Below, one piece after another: positions 8,125 through 17,727 of a stretch of 64,000 bases of DNA (positions are counted from its first letter, which is position 1; every line of letters starts with the position of its first letter). The translations under genes were made by a program, and so were the position numbers. Where the stretch lies: positions 1 through 64,000 of the forward strand of contig CAZKSN010000003.1 of NCBI GenBank assembly GCA_964555585.1, given 5' to 3'. The notes under the pieces were generated by a model. That model was not told the origin of the DNA. It saw only the letters and a program-made list of their open reading frames with translations, and searched no databases. The stretch is from CAZKSN01 sp964555585. Lineage in GTDB: Bacteria > Bacillota_I > Bacilli_A > RF39 > UBA660.

Positions 8125-9165
8125 TTTTTCGAAATATTCAACTCCTACTGCTTGTCTTACTTTATGTAAGGTTTCAGCAGCTACTTTTCTAGCTTTTATA
8201 GAACCTTCTTTTAATATACTGTATACTTCTTCAATATGTGCTTCATAATATTTCCTTTTTTCTCTTATAGGTGTTAAAAACTCTTCTAAAATATTAAATA
8301 AAAATAATTTTACTTTAACATCTCCAAGTCCACCTTTTTTATAATGATTTTTTAGTTCATCTAAATTTTTATATTCAGGAAAATATTTTTCAAAGTGAAT
8401 ATCACTACAAAAAGCATCTAAATATATAAATACTACATTTCCTTCTATTTTTCCTGGATCTTCAACTTTTAAATGATTTGGATCAGTATACATTTCCATT
8501 ACTTTCTTTTTAACTATATCTGAACTATCTGCTAAATAAATTGTGTTTCCTAATGATTTACTCATTTTTGCTTTACCATCTATACCTGGTAATCTTTTAC
8601 AAATATCTAATTTTGGCAATATTGCTTCAGGTAAAGTTAATATATTTTCATAAGTATTATTAAAAATATTTACAATTTCTCTTGTTTGTTCAATCATTGG
8701 AAGTTGATCATCTCCAACTGGAACATATTTTGCATTAAATGCAGTAATATCAGCTGCTTGACTAACTGGATATGATAAAAATCCTGCTGGAATACTACTG
8801 TTAAATCCTCTTTGTTTAATTTCTTCTTTTACAGTAGGATTTCTTTGTAATCTAGAAACTGTTACTAAATTCATATAAAACATTGTCAATTCATTTAATT
8901 CTGATATTTGAGATTGAATAAACAAAATAGTTTTATTTGGATCAAGTCCTACTGATAAATAATCAATAGCGACTTCAATAACGTTATCTCTTATTTTTTT
9001 TGGATTTTTTGCATTATCTGTTAATGCCTGCATATCTGCTATAAAAACATACTGTTCATATTTTTCTGAATTTTGTAATTCTACCCTGTTTTTTAAAGAT
9101 CCTACATAATGACCTATATGTAGTCTTCCAGTAGGTCTATCTCCAGTTATTAATACTTCTTTCAT
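8122..9165 (-). CDS. trpS: Tryptophanyl-tRNA synthetase
   Basis: This class I synthetase charges tRNA-Trp. From the ATG at 9163-9165 (GAGGTGA site five bases upstream) it has 347 residues. The HIGH-type motif is in RPTGRLHIGHY near residue 14. GDDQLPMIEQTREI follows, and the KMSKS loop is KMSKSLGN near residue 205. The length is typical. There is no T-box in the 150-base upstream region, so Trp control is not evident. Confidence 0.96.
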   Translation of the reverse strand: MKEVLITGDRPTGRLHIGHYVGSLKNRVELQNSEKYEQYVFIADMQALTDNAKNPKKIRDNVIEVAIDYLSVGLDPNKTILFIQSQISELNELTMFYMNLVTVSRLQRNPTVKEEIKQRGFNSSIPAGFLSYPVSQAADITAFNAKYVPVGDDQLPMIEQTREIVNIFNNTYENILTLPEAILPKLDICKRLPGIDGKAKMSKSLGNTIYLADSSDIVKKKVMEMYTDPNHLKVEDPGKIEGNVVFIYLDAFCSDIHFEKYFPEYKNLDELKNHYKKGGLGDVKVKLFLFNILEEFLTPIREKRKYYEAHIEEVYSILKEGSIKARKVAAETLHKVRQAVGVEYFEK

Positions 9166-9250
9166 AAAATTCACCTCAAAATTATTTATAAATATATTTT
9201 ATCATAATTTATTTAAATATTGTTAATATAATAATAAATAATATATCTTA

Positions 9251-9279
9251 TAGACAATTTAATATATATATAGTATAAT
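9251..9279 (+). promoter_or_regulatory. SigA promoter of the RNase J gene
   Basis: TAGACA (9251-9256) and TATAAT (9274-9279) are spaced by 17 bases. The predicted transcript start is about 33 bases before the ATG, with a GGAGGT site at 9309-9314. Confidence 0.75.
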
Positions 9280-9318
9280 TATATCAAGTTAAATTTCTTT
9301 TACATATCGGAGGTAAAG

Positions 9319-10992
9319 ATGAAAAATGCTACAAATGGCGAGACTTTAGTATTTGCCTTAGGTGGTCTTGGCGAAGTTGGAAAAAACATGTACATTATAA
9401 TGCATGAAAATGAAATAATCATTATAGATGCAGGAGTCATGTTTCCAGAAGATGACCTTTTAGGAATAGACTATGTTTTGGCCGATTATAATTTTTTAAA
9501 GCAAAATGAAGATAAAATCAAAGCTTTATTTATAACACATGGACACGAAGATCATATTGGTGCTATTCCTTTTATATTGCAACATTTAAATATACCTGTT
9601 ATATACGCAGCTAAAGTTGCTTGTAAATTGATAAATAATAAATTGGAAGATAGAAAAATCAAATATAAAAATCTAATAGAAATAAATGAACAATCTAAAA
9701 TAGATTTTAAAAATCTAAATGTTGAATTTTTTGCAACCACTCACTCTATTCCGGATTCTTTTGGAATAAGTATTAAAACTCCAAATGGAGTAATAGTTAC
9801 TACTGGAGATTTTAAATTTGATTTTACTCCTATCGGTCCAATTGCAAATTTACAAAAAATGGCTAAACTTGGAGAAAATGGTATTACCTTACTATTAAGT
9901 GATAGTACTAATGCTTTAGTGCCGGGATTTTCCAACAGTGAATCTATTGTTGATGAATCATTAAAGGATATATTTGGAAGATGTGATGGAAGACTTATTA
10001 TTGCAACTTTTGCAAGCAACATCTATAGATTGGCTCACATAGTTGAAACATGCAGATTAAACAACAGAAAAGTCGTAATATTTGGAAGAAGTATGAGAAA
10101 TAACATTGATATTGCTTTAGAATGCGGGTACATCAAAGATGATAATATTATAATAAGCACTGAAGAGTCTAATAACTTAAAACCTTCAGAAGTGTGCTTG
10201 TTATGTACTGGATCACAGGGAGAAGCTTTAGCGGCTTTATCTCGTATTGCTAATGGAACCGATAAGAATATTTCTTTAATTCCTGGCGATACTGTTATTT
10301 TTTCTTCATCTCCAATACCAGGAAATGCTTTAAGCATAAACAGAATGATAAATAAATTATATTTAAAGGGTGCCAAGGTTTATACTAATGCTGAGGAATC
10401 TGATATTCATACAAGTGGACATGCCAAACAAGAAGAATTAAAATTATTATTAAGACTGATGAGACCTAAATATTTTATGCCAGTACATGGAGAATACAGA
10501 ATGTTAAAGGCACATGCTGACTTAGCAGTAAGCTGTGGAGTTGAGAAAGATAATATTTTTATATTAAAGAATGGAGATATACTTACTGTAAAAGATTCAG
10601 TAGTAAAAAGAGATGGCTCAATTATAATAAATGATATTTATGTAGATGGCAAAAGAATTGGAGATGTCGGAGCTTCTGTTATAAAAGATAGAAAAATTAT
10701 GTCTACTGATGGAGTGCTTGCTGTTATTTTAAATATAGATTCTGCTAAAAAGAAGTTACTAATTGATCCCAATGTTACAACTAGAGGATTTGTAATAGTA
10801 AATGATAATGTGAATTTATTAAAGGATATACAGGATAAAATAAAACTAATAACAATTTCAGAATTAGAAAGAGATAATTTTAACTTTATAGATTTAAAAA
10901 ACAGAATAATACTTGAAATAAATTCTTACATCATTGATGTTACCGGAAGAAGACCAATAATTCTTCCACTTATATTTGAAATAAAACAATAA
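9319..10992 (+). CDS. rnj: Ribonuclease J
   Basis: This 557-residue metallo-beta-lactamase/beta-CASP nuclease carries out 5'-3' exo- and endonucleolytic RNA decay. The zinc motif THGHEDHIGA is near residue 76, followed by GDFKFD and SDSTNA. The beta-CASP part includes TGSQGE and HTSGHAKQEEL. The PKYFMPVHGEYRML segment supplies the last His motif. Length and motif order match RnjA/RnjB. It has its own promoter and a terminator shared with the convergent dehydrogenase. I cannot tell J1 from J2 here. Confidence 0.95.
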   Translation: MKNATNGETLVFALGGLGEVGKNMYIIMHENEIIIIDAGVMFPEDDLLGIDYVLADYNFLKQNEDKIKALFITHGHEDHIGAIPFILQHLNIPVIYAAKVACKLINNKLEDRKIKYKNLIEINEQSKIDFKNLNVEFFATTHSIPDSFGISIKTPNGVIVTTGDFKFDFTPIGPIANLQKMAKLGENGITLLLSDSTNALVPGFSNSESIVDESLKDIFGRCDGRLIIATFASNIYRLAHIVETCRLNNRKVVIFGRSMRNNIDIALECGYIKDDNIIISTEESNNLKPSEVCLLCTGSQGEALAALSRIANGTDKNISLIPGDTVIFSSSPIPGNALSINRMINKLYLKGAKVYTNAEESDIHTSGHAKQEELKLLLRLMRPKYFMPVHGEYRMLKAHADLAVSCGVEKDNIFILKNGDILTVKDSVVKRDGSIIINDIYVDGKRIGDVGASVIKDRKIMSTDGVLAVILNIDSAKKKLLIDPNVTTRGFVIVNDNVNLLKDIQDKIKLITISELERDNFNFIDLKNRIILEINSYIIDVTGRRPIILPLIFEIKQ

Positions 10993-11019
10993 AAAGATGA
11001 CTTAGTCATCTTTTCTTTT
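10992..11019. terminator. Terminator between rnj and the dehydrogenase gene
   Basis: AAAAGATGAC and GTCATCTTTT pair around a TTA loop, followed by TTCTTTTT on the plus strand. It ends rnj and overlaps the 3' end of the opposing gene. Confidence 0.8.
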
Positions 11020-11755
11020 TATTTTGAATCATATATGATATTTTAAGCATAAATTTTCTAGAAACAACTCTGTTTATGAATACAGCTATTCTTGTCAATA
11101 GACCTGGAATAATTATTAATTTATTTTTATAAACTTTGTTTAAAGCATATTTCACTACTTCATCTACTTCTAATGCCGGCATGTTGAATTTTGTTTTGGC
11201 TCTCTTATTGAATTCTGTATTAACTGGTCCGGGGCATAAAACACTTATTTTAACTCCACTTTTCATTCTTCTAAGTTCTTCATATATGGCAGCACTTAAA
11301 CTGTATATATAAGCCTTAGTAGAATAATATGTTGATAATAACGGTCCTGGCTGAAAAGCTGCAGCTGAAGCAACATTTAATATTCTTCCACTATTTTTAT
11401 TAACCATTTCCGTTAAGAACAGTTTAGTTAATATATGATAGGTTTTTAAATTCAGTTCTATCATGTTTAATTCTTCAGCTAAGGAAGTATCAATAAATTT
11501 CCCATATATTCCAAAACCTGCATTGTTTATTAAAAAATCCACTCTTCCTTTAGTTTTGTCGTAAAGCTTTTTAGCGTTTTCCTCAGTTGATAAATCCAAT
11601 GCTATTACTTCTACATTTGTTTTAAACTTTTGAGATAATTCATTTAACTTCTCCTTATCTCTGGATACCAGTATTAAATCATAACCCAATCTACTCAATT
11701 CTTTAGCAAACTCCAAGCCTATTCCACTTGAAGCTCCTGTTATTAATGCTCTCAT
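11006..11755 (-). CDS. Short-chain dehydrogenase/reductase
   Basis: This is a classical NAD(P)-dependent SDR of 249 residues from the ATG at 11753-11755 (AGGAGA upstream). The cofactor motif GASSGIG is near residue 7 and NNAG near 85. A catalytic Ser stands near 137 (VASAAA), with YYSTK as the YxxxK pair near 150. The substrate cannot be read from sequence; similarity is to the YqjQ/DltE-like oxidoreductases. A C-terminal hydrophobic and basic tail (LLTRIAVFINRVVSRKF) may be membrane-associated. It stops with TGA. Confidence 0.9.
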   Translation of the reverse strand: MRALITGASSGIGLEFAKELSRLGYDLILVSRDKEKLNELSQKFKTNVEVIALDLSTEENAKKLYDKTKGRVDFLINNAGFGIYGKFIDTSLAEELNMIELNLKTYHILTKLFLTEMVNKNSGRILNVASAAAFQPGPLLSTYYSTKAYIYSLSAAIYEELRRMKSGVKISVLCPGPVNTEFNKRAKTKFNMPALEVDEVVKYALNKVYKNKLIIIPGLLTRIAVFINRVVSRKFMLKISYMIQNKKKR

Positions 11756-11809
11756 ATATATTCTCCTATAATTACAATAAAATGTTATCATAAATAAATT
11801 TTTTTTTCA

Positions 11810-11842
11810 AATTAAAAATTAATCCAAACAATGGATTAATTT
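11810..11842 (-). terminator. Intrinsic terminator of rny
   Basis: On the minus strand AAATTAATCC and GGATTAATTT form a stem with a seven-base loop, followed by T-rich sequence immediately after rny. Confidence 0.75.
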
Positions 11843-11848
11843 AAATAA

Positions 11849-13402
11849 CTATTTTGCAACTTCCTCAGCTCTAGTTTCTCTAATAACTACAACTTTTATT
11901 GTTCCAGGATACTGCATTTCATTTTCAACTCTGGCTTTAATATCTCTTGCAATCTTATAACTTGTTAAGTCATCAATTTCCTCAGGTTTAACAATAACTC
12001 TCAGTTCACGTCCAGCTTGAATTGCAAATGTTTTTTCCACACCTTGAATTGAATTACCAATACTCTCCAGCTCCTCTAGACGTTTTATATAATTTTCTAA
12101 GTTATCATTTCTAGCACCTGGTCTGGCTGCTGACAAAGTATCTGCTATTTGAACAAGTTCAGAAATTATACTAGTCTTAGGTTTATCACCATGATGAGAT
12201 TCAATTGAATTAATTACAACTTTATCTTCACCATATTTTTTAGCTATGTCCGCACCTAATTCTATATGACTTCCTTCCACTTCAAAATCTATTGCTTTAC
12301 CAATATCATGTAATAGTCCAGCCCTTTTTGCCAATGTAACATTTTCGCCTAGCTCTGCAGCAAGAAGACCGGCTAAATTTGCAACCTCTTTTGCATGTAA
12401 TAATGCATTCTGTCCATAACTAGTTCTGAAATTTAATTTACCTAAATATTCAACTAATTGCGGATCCACCTTTGTTAATTTTAATTCAAATAGTGCCTCT
12501 TCACCCTTTTCTCTAATTATAGTTTTAAAGTCTTCACACACTTTATCATACAATTCCTCTATTCTAGCAGGATGAATTCTTCCATCTTTTATTAAAGCCT
12601 CCAAAGTTACCTTAGCTATTTCCCTTCTTAAAGGATCAAAGCTAGAAAGCACTATTACCTCAGGTGTATCATCTATTATCAAGTCTACACCAGTTATCGC
12701 CTCAATTGTTCTTATATTTCTTCCTTCTCTACCAATTATTCTACCTTTCATTTCATCAGTAGGTAAATCAACAGTAGAAACAGTTTGTTCACTTGCAACA
12801 TCATTAGAATATCTTTGAATACTGCTTATCAAATATTCTTTTGCTTTTCTATCAGCTTCTAATTTTGCCTCATCTTCTCTTTCTTTCAAATAGCCAGATA
12901 TTTCTTTTGACATTTCTTCTTCAACTTTTTGCATAATCAAAGTTTTTGCCTTTTCCTTAGAATATCCGGAAATATTTTCCAAAAGAGATAATTGTTCTTT
13001 TAAAACACTCTCCATTTTTGCATTTTTATCTTGAAGTTCATTTTGCTTTGCTAATAAATTCTTATCTTTTTCATCTAAAGTTTTTTCACGTTCACTAATG
13101 ATTTCATCACGTTTATCTAAACTTTTTTCACGTGTTAAAATTCTTTCATTTATTTCAGTTAATTCTTTCTTTTTTTCTTTAATTTCTTGTTCAACCTGTT
13201 GTTTTTGTTTATAAGATTCTTCTTTAATTTCTAGAAGATTGTCTCTTTTTATTCTCTCTACTTCTTTTCTTGCTTCTGAAATTAATTTATCAGCTTTTTG
13301 TTGAGCAGCATTTGCTTTAATTTTATTAATTATAAATACTATAACTACCCCAGCAAATAATCCACTAAGTATTAGCAAAATGGAGAAAACTGTATTATTC
13401 AT
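11849..13402 (-). CDS. rny: Ribonuclease Y
   Basis: This 517-residue membrane-anchored endoribonuclease initiates mRNA decay in Bacilli. It has an N-terminal membrane helix (about 4-25), a long Lys/Glu-rich coiled coil (about 30-200), a KH domain with GRIIGREGRNIR near 220 and an HD domain with LLHDIGK near 360. The standard length is about 520. A GGAGG site precedes the ATG. It is transcribed alone between dacA and the SDR gene. With RNase J on the same segment, a Bacillus-style RNA decay system is indicated. Confidence 0.97.
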   Translation of the reverse strand: MNNTVFSILLILSGLFAGVVIVFIINKIKANAAQQKADKLISEARKEVERIKRDNLLEIKEESYKQKQQVEQEIKEKKKELTEINERILTREKSLDKRDEIISEREKTLDEKDKNLLAKQNELQDKNAKMESVLKEQLSLLENISGYSKEKAKTLIMQKVEEEMSKEISGYLKEREDEAKLEADRKAKEYLISSIQRYSNDVASEQTVSTVDLPTDEMKGRIIGREGRNIRTIEAITGVDLIIDDTPEVIVLSSFDPLRREIAKVTLEALIKDGRIHPARIEELYDKVCEDFKTIIREKGEEALFELKLTKVDPQLVEYLGKLNFRTSYGQNALLHAKEVANLAGLLAAELGENVTLAKRAGLLHDIGKAIDFEVEGSHIELGADIAKKYGEDKVVINSIESHHGDKPKTSIISELVQIADTLSAARPGARNDNLENYIKRLEELESIGNSIQGVEKTFAIQAGRELRVIVKPEEIDDLTSYKIARDIKARVENEMQYPGTIKVVVIRETRAEEVAK

Positions 13403-13496
13403 TTTTTTCCTCCATTACTATTTTTTTTATAGAAGTTGTGAACTACTTCTAATCTTATTTTAAAATTTATTTTTAATATTGTCAAACCTTATTTTA

Positions 13497-14711
13497 TTAT
13501 CTTCTTTTTCTTCTTTTATTTTTTTTAACTTTTATATATAAGATAAATATTGAAATAAATACTATTAATGACAATATCCAATTAACTTTTATAAATCTAA
13601 AAATATTAAATTTAATTTTATCATTTAAAATTATATCTATTTCATCTATTACTTTATTTTCATAACTAATTTTAACTGTTCCTAATTTGCTTCCAACTTC
13701 AGATTTAGTTGTTAATAAATCTATCCCTTCATATTCAAATTCTATATCATTTTTTTTATAATCCTTAGGTAATATTTTTTTTATATCTTCAGTAGCATAG
13801 AAATTTATACTTTCTCTTCCATCGTATTCAGTTTTAATAGATACTAATAAATCATTCTTTTTTAAAATTATATCTTCAAAAAAATTTTCTTCATAGTATT
13901 CATATGTATTAATAGCATCTTTAATCTGATAATATTTATTATCTGAAAAAGCACCTGCAGTAACTAACATAAGATTCATATTATCTAAATTAGAAATACT
14001 TGCTAAACATAAACCAGCATCATCTGTATATCCAGTTTTTCCACCTAGTATTGTACTAATATTTAAATCATATATATTACTATAAATTACTATTGTGCTA
14101 TACATTTTTATCCCATCTGTTGCAGTATAGCTTTTTGAAGTAAATATTTCTTTAAAAGTTTTATTCTTTAAGGCATATTTCAATAATGTGGCCATATCCT
14201 TTACAGAAGAATAATGATTATTTTCATCTAATCCTGTAACATTTTTAAAATGTGTATGCTTTAAATTTAATTCCTCCGCTTTTTCATTCATTAAATCTAC
14301 AAAGTTTGATACACTTCCAGAAATTTTTATTGCAATTGCTTGAGCAGCATCTGCTCCTGAAGGTAATAAGGCTCCATAAAATAAATCCATGTAAGTTACC
14401 TCTTCTCCAAGCTGAAATCCAACAACTGAAGCACCTGCTTCATATAAACCCTCAAAGCATTTATAATTTAAATAAACTTTTTCATTGACATCCTCTACAT
14501 TTTCTATTGCTAATATGACTGTCATAATTTTTGTTAAACTTGCTATTGAAACTTTTTCTTCAGATTTCAATTCATACAAAATTGAATCATCATTTAAATT
14601 ATATAGAATTGCATTCTTAGAATATAAATCTATAAATTCACTTGCATATATATTACTTATTCCAGTAAAACTTATTATGATTAATAGAATTAAATATTTT
14701 AAGTATTTCAT
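13497..14711 (-). CDS. dacF: D-alanyl-D-alanine carboxypeptidase (low-molecular-weight PBP)
   Basis: This 404-residue protein trims the terminal D-Ala of peptidoglycan stem peptides. An N-terminal signal segment (about 1-24) precedes the SxxK motif SLTK near residue 58. The second motif reads SGAD where many relatives have SxN, and KTG is in GGKTGYTDDAG near 225. A C-terminal beta domain is followed by a terminal membrane helix (about 375-395) and a basic tail. It is typical of the PBP5/DacF group. The symbol is tentative. The organism therefore has a cell wall, unlike true Mycoplasma. Confidence 0.88.
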   Translation of the reverse strand: MKYLKYLILLIIISFTGISNIYASEFIDLYSKNAILYNLNDDSILYELKSEEKVSIASLTKIMTVILAIENVEDVNEKVYLNYKCFEGLYEAGASVVGFQLGEEVTYMDLFYGALLPSGADAAQAIAIKISGSVSNFVDLMNEKAEELNLKHTHFKNVTGLDENNHYSSVKDMATLLKYALKNKTFKEIFTSKSYTATDGIKMYSTIVIYSNIYDLNISTILGGKTGYTDDAGLCLASISNLDNMNLMLVTAGAFSDNKYYQIKDAINTYEYYEENFFEDIILKKNDLLVSIKTEYDGRESINFYATEDIKKILPKDYKKNDIEFEYEGIDLLTTKSEVGSKLGTVKISYENKVIDEIDIILNDKIKFNIFRFIKVNWILSLIVFISIFILYIKVKKNKRRKRR

Positions 14712-14767
14712 ATTACCACCTATACCTTAAGAATTATAACATAATAATTAATTTTATAAAAGAAAAA

Positions 14768-14795
14768 AAAGCTAATTTAATATTAGCTTTATTTT
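14768..14795 (-). terminator. Intrinsic terminator of the 84-residue protein gene
   Basis: AAAGCTAAT (14768-14776) and ATTAGCTTT (14782-14790) form a 9-bp stem with a TTAAT loop. On the minus strand it is followed by a run of eight T. Confidence 0.8.
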
Positions 14796-15043
14796 CTTAA
14801 TTTTCTATCAAAGCCGCTATCAAAAGCTTTAATTTCTTCTGATTCAATTCTTCCTAACTCTTCATTTGCTTTTTCTAATATATCATAATCAGATACATTA
14901 GGATACTGCTTTCTAAAATCAATTATAAGTCTTTTCAATCTACTGTCATGTTGACTTCTTTGCTCGCTTTTCAATTCTAAAAAAGCCGCTTTTTTTTCAT
15001 TTTCCTGCTTAATAAAATCTTTTAGATTATTATTGCCTTTCAA
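14789..15043 (-). CDS. Small charged hypothetical protein (TTG start)
   Basis: This 84-residue, highly charged, helical and cytosolic protein is not recognised. It starts at a TTG codon (15041-15043) with an excellent AGGAGGG site eight bases upstream. No in-frame ATG lies nearby, so the start is well supported. The sequence has repeated Lys/Glu clusters and the motif FRKQYPNVSDYDILEKA. It is its own unit between recA and dacA, with a terminator at its end. Confidence 0.7.
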   Translation of the reverse strand: MKGNNNLKDFIKQENEKKAAFLELKSEQRSQHDSRLKRLIIDFRKQYPNVSDYDILEKANEELGRIESEEIKAFDSGFDRKLRK

Positions 15044-15133
15044 GTATATTCCCTCCTATTAATTTATATTGCACAAATTACTAATAATGCAATAATGTTT
15101 AATATTATACTACTTATTTTAAAAAAAGCAAAT

Positions 15134-16147
15134 TTATTTCTTCTCTTCCTTAGAAAAGAAATGTTCTCTTATCTTATCATCTAGTTCTTTTCTTAAGTTA
15201 TCATTTTCCTTAAGTAAAAGTTTTACATTCTCTTTTCCCTGTCCAAGCTTTTCTCCTTTATATTCATACCAGGCACCTGTCTTAAGTATTAATCCAATTT
15301 GAGAAGCAATATCAACTAATTCTCCTTCTCTACTTATACCTTGGCCATACATAATATCTATTTCTGCTGTTTTAAAAGGTGGAGCAACTTTATTTTTAAC
15401 GACTTTTACAATAGTTTTATTTCCTATAATATCATTTCCAACTTTTATTTGCTCAGCTCTTCTAACATCCAATCTTACAGAAGAATAGAATTTAAGTGCT
15501 CTTCCTCCTGGAGTTGTTTCAGGATTTCCAAACATAACTCCCAATTTTTCTCTTAATTGATTAATAAATATACAAATCGTATTTGTTTTATTAATCGTAC
15601 CACTCAATTTTCTTAAAGCCTGAGACATCAGTCTGGCCTGAAGTCCCATATGAGAATCTCCCATTTCTCCTTCTATTTCTGCCTGCGGTACTAAAGCTGC
15701 AACGGAATCTATTACAACAATAGCTATTGATTCACTTCTGACCAAGGCTTCACATATTTCCAAAGCCTGCTCTCCCGTATCAGGTTGAGATAATAATAAT
15801 TCGTCTATATCTACTCCTAATTTTTTAGCATAAACAGGATCTAAAGCATGTTCAGCATCAATAAATGCAGCTCTTCCTCCTTGTTTTTGCACCTCAGCTA
15901 TAGCATGTAAGGCATATGTTGTTTTACCGCTGGATTCCGGACCAAATATTTCAATTATTCTCCCTTTTGGATATCCTCCAACACCTAATGCAATATCTAA
16001 ACATAAACTACCACTTGAAACTATATCTATATTTTTTATTCCATTTTCACCAAGTTTCATTATAGCGCCTTTTCCAAACTGTTTTTCAATATCCAACATC
16101 ACTTGTTTTAATTTATCATTATTCTTTTCTTTAGCAACTTTCTCCAT
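15134..16147 (-). CDS. recA: Recombinase A
   Basis: This is the strand-exchange ATPase of homologous recombination and the SOS co-protease. From the ATG at 16145-16147 it has 337 residues. That start has an AAGGAGG site directly upstream; a longer frame would use the ribosome-binding site as codons. Walker A GPESSGKTT is near residue 70 and Walker B IVVIDSVAAL near 145. Loop L1/L2 residues are present, with FINQLREKLGVMFG. It has its own promoter with a LexA-like palindrome beside it. Confidence 0.98.
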   Translation of the reverse strand: MEKVAKEKNNDKLKQVMLDIEKQFGKGAIMKLGENGIKNIDIVSSGSLCLDIALGVGGYPKGRIIEIFGPESSGKTTYALHAIAEVQKQGGRAAFIDAEHALDPVYAKKLGVDIDELLLSQPDTGEQALEICEALVRSESIAIVVIDSVAALVPQAEIEGEMGDSHMGLQARLMSQALRKLSGTINKTNTICIFINQLREKLGVMFGNPETTPGGRALKFYSSVRLDVRRAEQIKVGNDIIGNKTIVKVVKNKVAPPFKTAEIDIMYGQGISREGELVDIASQIGLILKTGAWYEYKGEKLGQGKENVKLLLKENDNLRKELDDKIREHFFSKEEKK

Positions 16148-16170
16148 GCTTTCCTCCTTCATATAATATA

Positions 16171-16223
16171 ATTTTATCCGCTAAATTTTACTTTGTCAAT
16201 ACATTTTTTCAAACATTTGTTTG
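16171..16223 (-). promoter_or_regulatory. recA promoter with candidate LexA/DinR box
   Basis: On the minus strand TTGACA (16194-16199) and TAAAAT (16171-16176) are 17 bases apart. The palindrome CAAAC-AAAT-GTTTG lies at 16210-16223, just upstream of the -35. It resembles the Gram-positive SOS box GAACnnnnGTTC with one G-to-A change on each side. LexA binding is inferred. Confidence 0.6.
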
Positions 16224-16260
16224 TATTATTGAATTTTATCAAATACTTTACATTTAAAAC

Positions 16261-16285
16261 AAAAAAATCTCTAAGAGATTTTTTT
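16261..16285. terminator. Terminator between pgsA and recA
   Basis: AAAAAAATCTC, TAA loop, GAGATTTTTTT: the stem has T-runs in both orientations, and it ends pgsA transcription upstream of recA. Confidence 0.8.
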
Positions 16286-16297
16286 ATTTTTAATTAC

Positions 16298-16903
16298 TTA
16301 TTTATCACTAAAAATAATTTCTTTATTTTTTACATAATATTCTATACCACTGATAATAGACATTACTGTTGCTATTAATAAACATAAATCAGATATTCTT
16401 ATATTATAAAACTCAAATGGCATATTATAAAAGAATGTTAATGTGATACCGATAAGCATAAATACAGTTTTTACTTTTCCTGCTATACTTGCACCAACTG
16501 CACCTTCTCTTTTACCTACTATCATTTTGATAGAATCAACTATTATATCTCTAGTAACAATTACTACAGGAACAATAACACTGATAAAGCCATTTACTGC
16601 CAGAATAATTAATACACCATTGACTAATACCTTATCAGCTATAGCATCTAATACCTTCCCTAGATCTGTAACCAAATTATTTTTTCTTGCCAAATAACCA
16701 TCCAGGAAATCCGTAGTAGCCGCTATCAAAAATATGAAGCCTGCTATCAAATATTTACTGTCAACTAATATTTTGCTTCCAGAAGGTCCCAAATGCAATA
16801 TTGGAAATTCTACTCCTATTTTAAACATTGGAAACACTAATAATATTAATAATAGTACTGATAAAATTATTCTTGCAAAAGTTATCTTATTTGGTAAATT
16901 CAT
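16298..16903 (-). CDS. pgsA: CDP-diacylglycerol-glycerol-3-phosphate 3-phosphatidyltransferase
   Basis: This 201-residue multi-pass membrane enzyme makes phosphatidylglycerol phosphate. It carries the CDP-alcohol phosphotransferase signature DFLDGYLARKNNLVTDLGKVLDAIADK (residues about 65-91), with the Asp ligands in D-G-x2-A-R-x8-G-x3-D-x3-D spacing. The N-terminus MNLPNKITFARI is typical of bacterial PgsA. An AAGGAG site precedes the ATG, 12 bases after the rodZ-like gene. The rodZ-pgsA-recA order matches many Bacillota. Confidence 0.95.
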   Translation of the reverse strand: MNLPNKITFARIILSVLLLILLVFPMFKIGVEFPILHLGPSGSKILVDSKYLIAGFIFLIAATTDFLDGYLARKNNLVTDLGKVLDAIADKVLVNGVLIILAVNGFISVIVPVVIVTRDIIVDSIKMIVGKREGAVGASIAGKVKTVFMLIGITLTFFYNMPFEFYNIRISDLCLLIATVMSIISGIEYYVKNKEIIFSDK

Positions 16904-16915
16904 AAATACTCCTTC

Positions 16916-17362
16916 CTATCTATTATTTAAAACAGCCAATATCAATAGTATTACTGTAATTACTAGAAATACAGAAATAATATATAATAATACCGGATTA
17001 AATTTTGTTTTTATTATATTAATAGAGGTATAAGGCGATGAAATCTTTTTACCTGAAATAGATTTTTCCTCATCTCTAATTTCCTTCACTTTTTCTTCTA
17101 TCTCACTTACAGGTATTCTTGAAGTGAAATTAAAAACAAAATCATTGAATTCATCAATTATTTTATCTTCATCTAAATTTAAATATTTAGCATATTTTTT
17201 TATCAAATCTTTTAAGAAAAAAATATCTTTAAAAGCATTGGCATTTCCATCTTCCAAATTTTCTAATTGTGCAACTGTAATTTGCATATCAGAAGCAGCT
17301 TCTTCAAGTTTGATTCCGATGTATTCTCTAGCTTCTTTAAATTTTGCTCCAATATCTTTCAC
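16916..17362 (-). CDS. RodZ-like membrane protein with N-terminal helix-turn-helix
   Basis: This 148-residue protein has a Cro-type helix-turn-helix (about 5-70; FKEAREYIGIKLEEAASDM), a charged linker and one membrane helix near the C-terminus (about 123-145). It lacks the outside domain of full RodZ. RodZ links the actin-like MreB to the cell-wall elongation machine. It starts at GTG (17360-17362), with AAAGGAG eight bases upstream, directly after rnpB. The position before pgsA and recA supports the family call. Confidence 0.8.
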   Translation of the reverse strand: MKDIGAKFKEAREYIGIKLEEAASDMQITVAQLENLEDGNANAFKDIFFLKDLIKKYAKYLNLDEDKIIDEFNDFVFNFTSRIPVSEIEEKVKEIRDEEKSISGKKISSPYTSINIIKTKFNPVLLYIISVFLVITVILLILAVLNNR

Positions 17363-17382
17363 ACAGTTATCTCCTTTATATT

Positions 17383-17727
17383 AATAATCTTAATAAGCCA
17401 TATTCTGTACCAAATAAATTGGTGACAAACATTTATCTAGATCTCTCTTTCTTACTCAGTTATTATTCCTTTGTAAAAATTCCCTTACCAAAATTTAGGT
17501 TTCTCACTCGCGGGGTTTACCTCGTTCCACTCTTCTTATTCCTAAGAAGCATCGTCTCTATGGCACTTTTATACCTACTATAATCAGAACTTGATTACCT
17601 CAGAGCCGTTAGATTTCTCTACCTATGGTTATTTTTTCCCATAGCACGAACACTACTATCATTCCAGATAGTGTGAGTATGGACTTTCCTCTACATAATT
17701 ATATGCAGCGTTTGTCTAAAGATTATT
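17383..17727 (-). ncRNA. rnpB: RNase P RNA, type B
   Basis: Read on the minus strand, this region matches conserved parts of Bacillus-type RNase P RNA: GTAGAGGAAAGTCCATAC near the 5' end, GTTCGTGC, GTGGAACGAGGTAAACCCC in the middle and GGTACAGAATATGGCTTA near the 3' end. The ends AATAATCTT (17719-17727) and AAGATTATT (17383-17391) pair as helix P1, which sets the borders at about 345 bases. It is located between gpsB and the rodZ-like gene; gpsB-rnpB adjacency is also found in B. subtilis. The 5' end overlaps the gpsB stop codon. Confidence 0.95.

Noticed and set aside
9166..9318. T-box in front of trpS or, at 33483-33579, tyrS
   Set aside because: No AGGGTGGnACC core or matching terminator is present in either leader. 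Only the gatC leader has these.
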